NCBI RefSeq assembly: GCF_037975245.1
Contig: NC_092576.1
Coordinates: 45,609,111 to 45,673,110, forward strand
DNA from: Apostichopus japonicus
Taxonomy: Eukaryota > Echinodermata > Holothuroidea > Aspidochirotida > Stichopodidae
Direction of reading: 5' to 3'
Length of the DNA stretch: 64,000 nucleotides
Shown here in pieces: positions 36,113 through 48,100 of this stretch. Within the stretch, counting starts at the first letter, position 1; every line of letters starts with the position of its first letter. The notes under the pieces are model-generated. The model saw only the letters and a list, made by a program, of their open reading frames with translations, made no database searches and was not told where the DNA came from. A program made the position numbers and the translations under genes.

Positions 36113-39100
36113 CTGTAATCCAAGCAGACAGATTATACCCCGGTGATTTAATGTATAGTTTACTGCAGACATGTCATGGTGATGACACATTACAATAGTG
36201 GCATTGTTCCATTGTTATATTTGTAGTATCAACTCTTCCTCTAATTTAAGAAGTAATCATTGTATACATATTTATATGTAAAACGTTCATTCACATGTTA
36301 TATAAATGTTTTAAGAAGGTCAATTGTTCTAACAGGCTATGCTAATAGTGTCCATCAATAAGGAAATGTCTGAGTTGTATTACTGATAAACATCGATATG
36401 TTCTAGTTAGTGTACTTCAATGGTCCTTTCATGTCAGTGAAACAGAGAGCAATCTATGAAGACTTCTAAGCATGATATCTGTGAAAGAATGGAATCATCA
36501 GATGTTAGAAGATGCAGCTCATTGCATGTAATTTTAACTTCAATGCTTTTTAGCATTCCTAGTCAAGATTTAATTTTGTCATGTTGAAAACAGTACACTG
36601 ATTATTTATGAGGTGTCATTGACATTCAGCTTCATAGCCTAGTGTTAGTCGTTCATGCTGATAAAAATACTCCATTCTCGATATATCATTCCATTCACAC
36701 TCATTGGTGTGCTCTGTTTAGGAACTGTTTTGGCCTTTAGATTTTTACAATGCCACTGAAGTAAGTAAATAATATTTAAGACTGTCTTTTACTTGATTCC
36801 ACAGTCCAACAAACTTGTAAACTTCATTAAAAGTAAATTGGAGAGCAAAACACTCCTATTCCTACAATAACTCGGCTGATAGTATGGTTGGTTGTACAGA
36901 TATTATAAACACCAGTACTGTAGCATAATTAGCGGTATTTTGTATACATAATTTGCTGTTATTTGAGAGTAACATTCAAGTTTGGAGTGGAATGGCCTGA
37001 ACAAGTTATTACAATGTCAAACAGAACATCCTGATTCAGGGTTTTAGGCTATTAACATGTTTATTTTAAGACTATAATTGTTTCCAGTAAGTCTTTCTTT
37101 ATTAAAAAGGAGTATGACCTTATGTTACTTTGTTAGTAACATATTACTATGCAAATTATAATGCAAATAAATTTCATATATATTATACCATTGACCTCAG
37201 GTCATTTAGCAAAGTACATCAATGTTAATGCTCTATAATTCTACTCTGCAAGAATTGGTAAATTGTTGACAAATACTTCCCAGATATTTTCCTCGCAATT
37301 TTGAAGATACTTTGAAAAACAATTACAGGAAAATGAGAAAGCTTGCAGAATATATATTACAGATTATTAAATTCCTGATGCCATAAAACCATTGATTCTG
37401 GTTTGTCTGATGTTTTACTTTCTAATAACTCTAATAATTCAAATCTTTGTGATACAAAATGTGATGAGGTTTTAGATATTGACTTACCTCTGTAAATTTG
37501 CTGAGCAATAAACTTTAGCCACAGAAAAGGCATTTACACAATATTTGGGGATAGGATTGTTAAACTGACGAGCACAAGAAGCAAGACAAGTTAGACTGAA
37601 TAACGTGAATCATAGTACCCCTTTGTCTGAAGTCATTAGTTTTTAGTCTTAGTTTTTCATTTTTAGGTTGCAGTAGTTCTTTCCTAGCTTGTGTTTTTTG
37701 ATGCATGTAAAACTAAAAGTATTTGATATGATTATACATTTACAGCAATATGAAAACTCACGTCCATCTTAGATTACCCATATACAGGTGTACAAATAAT
37801 TGTGTAAGTCTAGTGTAGTGAGCTTCTTACCACATTGCCTTGGTCTTCCTGAAGGATCTTTTGTCTTCGAATACAACAAAAACATCAACATTACAAGAGC
37901 CAAAGGGCACTATGGTTCCTTGCTTGTAAGGAATATTTACAAGGGAGCAGCACAGTCCTAAAACTGTTATGTGGTCCGATGTACACACACAATATTATTG
38001 CCAACAATATATGAAATCAACCGTTGATCCTTTTGAGAACCTGTTGAGGACCAGGTGACTGATATGAGCAAGAGTTGGCTTTTCTTTACAGAACTCACAG
38101 AATCATCTTAAATGTACTTAGTAAGAATTGTAAACAAAACCAAACGAACCTTGATCTCTAATAACTTAGCACAAAAGTTGCAGAGGAATCAACTTATGGA
38201 CAATTTAGATCAGAAAACGGCCACGCAAATTCAATTAATCAACTTGAAAGAAACTAATCAAGGTCACTGGGGGCCAACCTGAGGTCAAAGGTCACCCAAA
38301 TTCAGGTCGATGTAGTTTGACACGCTGATTCCAACAAGAGCCCAAGGGCACTATGGTTCCTTGCTTGTAAGGAATATTTACAAGGGGAGTAGCGCTGTCC
38401 TAAAATTGTTATGTGGTCCGATGTACACAGACAATATTATTGCCAAATATATCACAAATCCACTGTTGGTCCTTTTGACAACCTGTTGAGGACCAGGTGT
38501 CTGATATGAGCACGAGTTGGCTCTTTCTACAGAACTCACAGAATCATCCGGACTGTACTTATTAAGAATTTTAACAATACCAAACAAAACCTTGATCTCT
38601 AATAACTTAGCACACAAAGGTTGCAGAGGAGTCAACTTATGGACAATTGAGATGGAAATATGCCCATGAAAATTCAAAGAACTGACTTGAAAGAAACTGT
38701 AGAGGTCACTGGAGGTCAACCTGAGGTCAAAGGTCACCCATATGCAGGTTGACTGTTGGATTGCAATAACGTAACTCCCAACCTTGATGGACATTTGATT
38801 CTTAAGTTATTGCAAAAATAATAGTTTTTGACCACTAATTGACCTTTGTTGACCTTGAATCACATGACTGTTATGTTTGGAAACGATCCCTTACCCAATT
38901 CACAACTAGTCCACAAATATCAATCATGTCAGCCTCTGTCAATGGTAGTTTCACAAGTTATTGCCAAAAAAACATATTTTGACCCATAAATAATTGAACT
39001 TTGGTGACCTTGGAGGACATCATGGTTATTTTGGAAAATGTGCCCCTACTTCATTCACAACTTGTCCCAATATATCAGCCATGTCAGACTTCGTGACTAG

Positions 39101-42100
39101 AAGTTGTTGCAAAAATTAGCATAAGTTAGCAGTTTTTTGCACATAAGCAACCTTGAATGACCTTGAATGACCTGATGGTTTTTATCAAAAATATTTCCCT
39201 TGATGATGTGCACTCTGTAATAAAATTGTTATTTGCTCCAATTTACTCACACAATGTTATTGCTAAATAGGTATCAAAATCAACATTTGGCCCTCTTAAC
39301 TTGAGAACCTGGTGTCCGATTGAAGCGGGAATTGGTTTCCTCTATATAGCACACAGAGCTCTATCTTATATCAAATTATTGACAAACCTTTTTTCTTTGC
39401 CTCATATCTCCTAAAATGAGCATATTTTTCAAACCTTGACCTTTAACCTTTTGACCTCACTGTTAGATGTAGTTTGACACTCTGATTCCAAAAAGCATCA
39501 TGGCAAGTCTGTACGACCATCCTAACTGTACTTTAAAAAAAAAAAAAAAAAAAAAAAACTTGACCGCTGATACCTTCTCACACGAATGTCGCACAGGGGT
39601 CAACCATGGACAATTTTGATCGGAAGGTACCTTTGAGATCCGATTATGGCCACGAAAATTCAAATAACCAAAGAAACTAATAAAGGTTACCGGAGGTCAA
39701 CCTGAGGTAAAAAGTCACCTAGATGCGGGACGACTACTGGATTGCAATAGCGTAGCTCCCAACCTTGACGGACATTTTGTTCTCAAGTTATTGCAAAAAT
39801 ACTAGTTTTTGACCACAAATGACCTTTGTTGACTTTCGATCACATGACCGTTATGTTTTGAAACGATCCCTTACCCCATTCACTCCCAAAATATCAGCCA
39901 TGTCTGACCCTGTCATGGGAGTTATTGCTGTTTTCAATATTTTGGTTTTTGACCTCTAACTGACCTTTGGTGACCTTCACAGGCACCAACAAAATAGGGC
40001 ACACCTTCTCACTATGGCGGATCTATATACCAAGTTTGAGTTAAGTCCAAATTCCCTTGTTGAGTGTACCCAAGCAAGTGTCACAGACGAACACACAGAG
40101 ACACCCACACACTCCCACACACACGCCAACCTGACTACAAGGGTTCCTTTTGCTAAAGCAAGGAACGAAAAATGATCCAAATCCGAATCTTTCTGATGTT
40201 GAACTTGGTTAATGGCAAATGATGACTCTTTATTTACTTACATTGTCACGCGCGTTGTATGAATGTTAATTTACACACCCAACAGCATACAATGTGGGTG
40301 GGGGGGGGGGGGTACGAGGACCGTAATATGTTTAGCTATGCACATAAAATGACATCATACGAACAATACTCGCTTAATTTAACTCATTATTCTCCACATC
40401 AAAGATGACAAACTGTTTATGCATCAATATATCGGTACTGAAAGCCTTACCTTCACTAAGAATCCGAACCAGATGATGAGAGGCATAAAACTCACAGATG
40501 ATTTTGTGCGATATTCGTGCTTCTATCAAATATAGAACCTGGGAAAAGTCAGGAACCACTTCCTGTGCCAACATACCAAGATTGATATAGTAATCATAGA
40601 ACTCTTGTCCAAGTTCTGAAACTAAATATGTCTTCTTCCATGCCAGCTGTTGTTTCCTCTGCGTGAGACCTTCAAAAGCAATACGGTGCAGTTTAGCTAG
40701 TTCCCTTTCAAAAGCAGGCACCTCAGTATTAGCACCTTTCTTGCTTTTCATATGGTTATGAAAGCATGCGATCAGATATTTGAAAAACCTCGTTAAGGAG
40801 CTAAATACCTCGATATTTGGTCTATTGTAAACTATGGAAGCAGCCATAGTAAACAAGAGAGGGACCTGACAGAGATCTCCTAACACGGGGTTTCTCTGAA
40901 GCTGCTCTTCGATCCAACCTGCCAACTGGTCATCATTATCCATCACCTTCAGGACATAGTTTCGACGTTCAGCCGCCCCAAACCCTGTTAACTTGATACG
41001 TTTTTTCTCGGGGTGTAAATTAGGCGGGAGGTTCAATGTCCTGGTAAGTATCAAGACAACCATCTCTTGAAACATTTTCATCTCAATGATGGAGGAGATA
41101 TCTGTTTTGGTGTCATTCTTGTCAGGATACTCGTCATAACTGTCAAATATCATGACAACAGACTTTTTGTATACTTTGAGGATCTCCTCAATGCAATCTT
41201 CATCCATGTCTTCATCTTTGGGCACTATGAACTTCTTTATGGCAGTGTATATAGACTTTACACCTGCCAGTTGCCTCAACTGGAGATATATAAGTATTTT
41301 TACATCTTTGAGAGGAGATGTAGGGTTCTTAGTACACCAGTCATAGAGAAACTGTAATGCATATGTTGATTTCCCGTACCCAGGTTCCCCCTCAATAATC
41401 TTTCTCTTTGACTCAGTTTTGGGGCTACTCAGAATTTCGTTGTAAGATTCTAACGATTCTAGCACCTCGGGTTTTTGCATGGAATCACCCTCTTGAGCCA
41501 CGTAGTAAATACCTCCCTCAACAAATATACTGTCAATACTACGCTCGCTCATGGAAGGGAATAACTTTGCTGTTCCGTAATGCTTTTGATAGGCTAATTT
41601 CGAAAATTTGACGAGATCACTTTTCTTTTCTGAGAAATATGAAAGAATACAAAGAGGTTAAAACACTTTAAAAGTTACATTCACACATTGTGAACAAACT
41701 TTTGAAACAAACTTAACATCAGTTGGGTTCAAGTGAAACGGGGGTGCAGTATAAGTGTGAATTTGAGCTTACTTAAAGTTAAATAACAGTCACCAAGTAT
41801 TTCTAGCGTACTTGGTAAATATTTATATTAGTGACGTAACGTCAAATCATGTAATGGGTTACCGTTTTTAGTAACAAAGTCAACATCTTTTTGAAACACT
41901 GGTGGACATAGATAATTAACTGAAAGTTTCTTTAACTATGCTGCTTTTACCAAAATTCAAAAGAGAAGAATTCAAAGTAGAAGGCGTGAGTTATCAAAAT
42001 CGAACAACATATGAATGATTTTAGTTAATCTTATAGCATTTTTTGCGTTTTGTCGCCGTTTTACCTTCATTTTGACATGTCCATCGAGTTTTATATATGT

Positions 42101-45100
42101 TTTCATCACAAAACAGCAAACTAAGATATTAGCCAAGTTTTTGTTCCCTGCCAAGAGCATTATTTTACGAGTAATTAAGGACTTCTTTAGATAATGAGTA
42201 GTGTCTTCCGACAATTTCCTCCTTTAAAAGTAATCGCAGGCAGCTTTCAAAATCCATAAGTTTGAACTTAACAAATCAGTGAATAGCTAACACGTTAATT
42301 TATGAGCCATTGCTTAAAACAGAATGGAAAACGTTGCGTCAGTATCACTGCCATAGACAGTGTACACAAATAAGGCATAGTGTCGTAATACATATTGGTG
42401 TACTGGGTTGCTTACGAAGCCGCCAAAGTAAAAATTATTAACCGCAATGTTCAATGATGTTCATAGAATTTAAATAAGCATGTAATGGGTGGGGATTATT
42501 GATATTCTAATGGAAAGTATCTTCGAGAAAAGCAACGTTCAAAGTTTTAAATTTTTTTCAACCATTTGAAGGTAGATTTGAATAGAAAATCTAGTTTTAT
42601 GTATGTCGTTATGGCATTGTGGGGTCAATGAGATTTGAGAAAAGCATAGAAAAGGACGCAAGACGCTGCTTTAAGCTAAATATCAAACCAAGAGGTACTA
42701 GTCTCTACCAATAGCATTGGGCATTTAACAGAATTCCGTCATCTCACTATATATAGTGTGGAACTGTCAATGTAATTCTAGGGTTATTTTTTTAGTGAAA
42801 GAACGTCATCATCATCCTTGTGGCAATACTTTCATGTCGTGCATGCTCTCATATTATGGTGAACCCGTCCTTTCGCTGTCATTACATGAAGACGTTATAC
42901 GTCACTTAGCCTACCCACTCGATAGAATATTATCATGTGGAATTCTACGGACAGTCATTGTAATTTACTCTTACTCTAACTAAATAACGACATTTCCCGT
43001 TGAATTCATTAGGATCGTCTCCATAACGCATTCACGTTACAAAATTAAATCTGAATGCCTAAAATGCATTGTGGTTTCGATGATGTAACATGACATAATG
43101 TATAGTGAGGGTGTACAGCATACTTGATCGTTTTAATACAGTGGAAAACAGTGTGATGAATATAAATTTACAAGAACACAGGCTGTCTTGAAATGACAGG
43201 TGTCTTGCATTAAATGTGATACATCGACATACTTAATAAGACATCTGTCTTTGTTAAAACTGGTGAACTCACGACCATTGACCTCCGCCACAAGTTCAGG
43301 CTTCTTGGACTCAATATGGTAAAATTACATACCAAATATGTGATCTGTTCAGGCTTCCCTTGCAATATTAGGTCTAGGAAGGTGTGTTAGTGTAGAGAGA
43401 CAGTTAAGAAGGGAGTGCTTCATTTGTTGACCCTAAATGACTTTTGAACTCCACAAAAACCAATAGGCTTCTTTTACTCAATATAGTACTTCTCTACACT
43501 AAATATGACGTCTGCCCAAGACTCCAATATTGAGATATCGTTTACAAGGGTTTCACAATTTGACCTCTGATGACCCCAAATGACCTTTGAACTCCCCCAA
43601 AAAATTAAGCTACTTGAACTAAATGTGGTACTTTTACACATCAAATTTAAGGTCTGCCGAAACTTCCCTACGTGAGATATCATGTTTAGAAGGTTCATAC
43701 AATTTGACTTCTGGTGACCCTAAATGACTTTTGATCTCCACCAAACTATTGGCTTCTTGTATTCAATGTGTTTTTCTATATACATTTAAAAAATTGAGAT
43801 CTACCTAAGCTCACCTTGACATACTGTTTACAAGGTTTTTACTACTTGACCCTGGTAACCCTTATGACCTTTGACTTCCTTAAAAATAAGCTTATGTACG
43901 TAATGTGGTACTTCTACAGTTGGTAGAACCTTTTCTTCTTCAGATATCGTGTTAACAAGCTGGGCGTCACAAAGGCGCACACCCACACACACGCGCCTAC
44001 CCACCCCATCATGAATGCAACGGTTATGATAATTTGACTTAAAATGTATCAATACAGAAAACACTGTATATAAAAGCAGAGTTTTTCACTAAATTTGTGC
44101 CAATTCTCCATTGTCGTATAATAGTGTAGGTCTATGTTCCCGGAGCACACAGGGTTGATTTTAGCTAGCACATGTATCCCATATGCAGATATAAATTTTC
44201 ACAACACGAACTGATACTTTGATTGGAACAGTTGATAAGGCCTTTATTACCTTTAGCTCTCTTCTTTCGATACGAATTAGTAGAGGGATAAACAACAATG
44301 ATATGCATGTTTCTGCTAAAGACAAACTAGTAGGAGGAATACCATTATAATAAAAAAAAAATGTCAAATTTTCTACTTTCCTATGTTGACACAGGAGGAC
44401 ATTGGCTGCTCTCAGAAAATGATGTTTTGAACATATTTATTCTGACTCGTAAACTCCTACTATAATATATAAACAAGTGCAAGTTTGAAATGTGCTTACT
44501 TTCAATGAAAACGCGCAACACAATGACGAAACAAGATCCCTATCAACCGTTAACATTCAACAATTATTACGGAGAGTATACACGTGACGTTGATTTATTC
44601 ATACACTTTGAATACCGCTGCAGTCAAAGTGTTTACCTTTAATTTATTTCATTTCCCTCATTTGAAGTTCATTTTATGTATTTACAAAAGCTGCATTTCT
44701 CTTCAAATCCCAGTCACCGATCTTTTTTTCAGAGCATAGAGTAACTGAATATATAGGGACTTAGTATTTTATAGTTAGCTTCCTGTTACATACAAGATCA
44801 GTTTTTACATTAGCTTAATTATAATACTCCTAGACATTAGACATTTTCTCCTTTATCTGACTGTTCTTGTTTTCAACATCACACCCTTCATTTAAGATAG
44901 TCAACTAAGTCAAAGCATATCGGTATCTATGAAATGAGAATTACTGTTATCAAAGCTACGAGTTATAGCAACACTTAGTCATGATATAGCCCGATCTTCA
45001 GTACTTTGGTGGCTTTTCTCACTTGTTCGAATAACTTTAAGCATGAAATGAATATCTAGAACAGATTATTACCTTCGAGACGAAGACTCTGGCCTTTCGA

Positions 45101-48100
45101 TGATTGGAAAGACTGTTGTATGCTCTGAGCGAGACCCGCCAGATGCAATTTGTGTAACATTTTCACAAGACCTGAAATACCAGTAGGAGCAATTAATCCT
45201 CGACTTTCCAAAAGATCCACCATGTCGTGGCCAGGTGTCTCGGATCTTTTGATTCTTTCAAACTCTCCAGATTTTAATCCAAGCAAATTTGATATTCTCT
45301 TAATCACGGGAAGAGCCAGGTTATCAGCCAGGTCGTTTTTGAAAAGACCGAAATCTGCAACACAGAAGCAAATGAAGGCGACGCAAAGAGATTCTTAAAT
45401 ACATGTGTTTGCTGTTTGAATTTTAGCTTGCATGATAAACAAGACATATACTCATAGTTACGTGATGGAAAGGATATGTACAATAATGAAAAACGCCCAA
45501 ACCTTCCTCCCCGACATAAAATTCAACACGAAAGAAACTAAACCATCAAGCTAAAGCAAACATAGGTATGAGAAGATATTTTGACACAATTGCAAGTTAA
45601 CGATGCAAAGGTTGTATGCATGCCAGAAGGATACTAATGTATAACTTTTCCACAGGTTATCGATAGGTGAACGTTGTTTGTTTGCTTTTGACCATTTTTC
45701 CAGATGTGCTGAACTATCATGCTGTCAGTCAAAATGGTAATTAGATTTGTGTACTGTCTTTAATGTATACATATTACTACCACGACATAAATTAATGACG
45801 ACATTTGCATTCATGCGTCATTTAACTCATGTAGTTAGTTTCCTATATCGTTAGCTGTTAAAGTACTAGTCTGTGATAATAGGCTGGTTTATGTATCTGC
45901 AAAATTAATAGGTTTGAATCAGGTGTGAGGCGGAAATCTTTAATTAATGCTCAAAGGCATTTTGACTCAACTTGACGTACAGACAGGTGTCTCAAAACTA
46001 TCGTTTCTATTAATCTCTTTAGATTTTCATGCTAGCAAATTTGATAATTGTTGAATCACGAGAAGAGGCCAATGGTCAGGTTGGTCGATTTTGAAACGAC
46101 CAAAACTTGCGACTTAGAAACAAGTCATTTTTTAATACAAAATTCTAGAATTTCCTAATCATAATCGTTCCATCTGCACTATGCAGTAATGTGTGTTTTG
46201 CATAGGACACGGATAGCGCACACAAAGATGTACTTCTCTCTACCAATAGCGAGGTACTAACTGAAATATAACTCTAGAGTTCATTTATTAGTGCAAGAAC
46301 GTCATCATCATCGTGTGGTAATACTTCCAGGTATGTATGCGCTCATGTTATGGTGAACGTTTTCTTTCACTAACATTACGTGAAGACGTTATATCAATTA
46401 GCTTTGCTTACCCACTTAATAAATTCTCAAAGTGTGTAGTTCTACGGATAGTTATTTTAGTTTCCGCTTTTAACTATATTACTACGTTTCCCGTTACATT
46501 TCAGCAAGAGCAGCTGCATAGCGCATTCGCATTTCTACCGATGAAACCACTGGACAACACTTCAATCTAAATAGTATAGCAAAAATCATTGAGATATGAC
46601 AAACAATATTCACATTGGTAGTTGATGACCAAGATGGAACCTCTTCTTGTATTCAGCATACAGATTAATCTCTACCACAGACAACATACTTCTTCTACAC
46701 AATCTGGTACATATACATGTCGTACTTAACGAAGGCGTCGGGCAATTTTTACTACCTGGTCACCAAGATTTTGCGCCTGGTTTGCCTCTAAAACATCAAA
46801 CTCGGCGACACTTTATATTCGTCAATGGCGCCTGGTCATTTCCCCAGTGTTACTACCCCCAAGCCTGAAGTTTTTTATTTGGCACTGCATCTTGACAATT
46901 GCAAAATACGACGGAAAACTTTAACGACGGAAGCAAATACACAATACTGATCATTTATGATGATATCGTCCATTCCAATGGCAACGTTGTATGTACCAAG
47001 CTCATTACACATTTTTGGACAGGCATGTATACAGCAACGTATATGGCAACTCCAAACGTTATCGACACATTTAAGTCAATGGAGATATAGTCGAGAGTTT
47101 CTACGGATGCTAACATAATTTCCAATGGACAACAGCTTCTATTCTTATGAAGTACAACGCACATGTTATCTAATAGGCTGGTCGGTGGGAGATACAGAAG
47201 ATGATAAGACTAGGCTTTCGCAATTTGACCTCTGGTGACTCCAAATGACCTTTGTATTACTCCAAATACAATAGGTTTATTTTAAATGTTACTCATTCAC
47301 ACCAAATGTATGATTGGTCTAAGCTTCACTTCTTGATATATCGTGTTTACAAGGGTTTCACAATTTAACCCCTGATGAACCCAATTTCTTTAACTCAATG
47401 TGATACTCCTATTCCCTAAATACGAGATTAGTTCAAGCTTTCCTTCTTGAGATATCGAATTTACAAGCAAGGTGTCACACACAAACACCCGCACCCACGC
47501 ATACGCCACCATGAATGCAAAGGTTACGATTATCATCGAAGCCCAAAAAGGCACAGCATGTATGAATACAATAAACACTGTCCTCTATTTAGAGATACAG
47601 TGCATATACTTTCATTTAAATCTGTATAGAAAAACAAAGTTTGTCACTAAATACCTGTCAATTTTTTATTGTCTTACAATACTGTAATTCTATATTCCTG
47701 GAGCACAAGAGATAGATTTTAGCAAGCACATCCATGCAGATATTGAATTCACACAACAGGAAGTTGGTGTCTTGATTGGAAAAGATGAGTAGGCCTATAT
47801 TATCTTTAGCTCGCCTCTTGCGTTACGAATTTGTACAGGGATAAACAAAGAATGATATGCATGTTTATTCTAAAGACAACATAGTAGGAAGAATATTATT
47901 TAAAAAAAATTGTCTAAATAAAGAACCAAACATTTCCACAAATTATCCATTTTTCCTTTGTTGACACAGGATGACATTGGCTGCCGTCAGATATGACAGA
48001 AAATTACAGAAAGTTTTGAATATCTTCATTCAGATTGGGAAACTCATACCAATATATATGAACACGTGACATTTCAGAGTAGTCTGAAATGTGCTTACTT

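Larger units (their letters stand above)
37845..40190 (-). repeat. R3 repeat, minus-orientation copy in NLR intron 4
   Basis: Inverted relative to 19453-20960. Its head is at 40085-40170 (CACACACACG tract and GGTTCCTTTTGCTAAAGCAAGGAAC hairpin). The left end holds a tandem duplication: the GCACTATGGTTCCTTGCTTGTAAGGAATATTTACAAGG region at 37908 recurs at 38348, a 440-bp period. Dense in TGACCTTTG/AGGTCA words; a 22-A run lies near 39535-39559. Confidence 0.7.
42690..46240 (-). repeat. Tandem duplication unit 1 (with Death exon 3)
   Basis: Direct repeat of about 46240-49790, offset about 3.55-3.6 kb. Shared landmarks are CTCTACCAATAGC, AGAACGTCATCATCATC, ATGAAGACGTTATA or GTGAAGACGTTATA, CCGCTGCAGTCAAAGT, the Death exon, and TAGGTATGAGAAGATATTTTGACAC. 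It includes an inverted R2 repeat at 43260-44040. Introns in the two units differ only at scattered positions. Confidence 0.85.

Noticed and set aside
40374-41552. Free-standing 392-aa NACHT protein
   Set aside because: A strong phase-1 donor at 40451 and acceptor at 41629 fit flanking Death and post-NACHT exons; the stop at 40374 is intronic and the first Met is internal.
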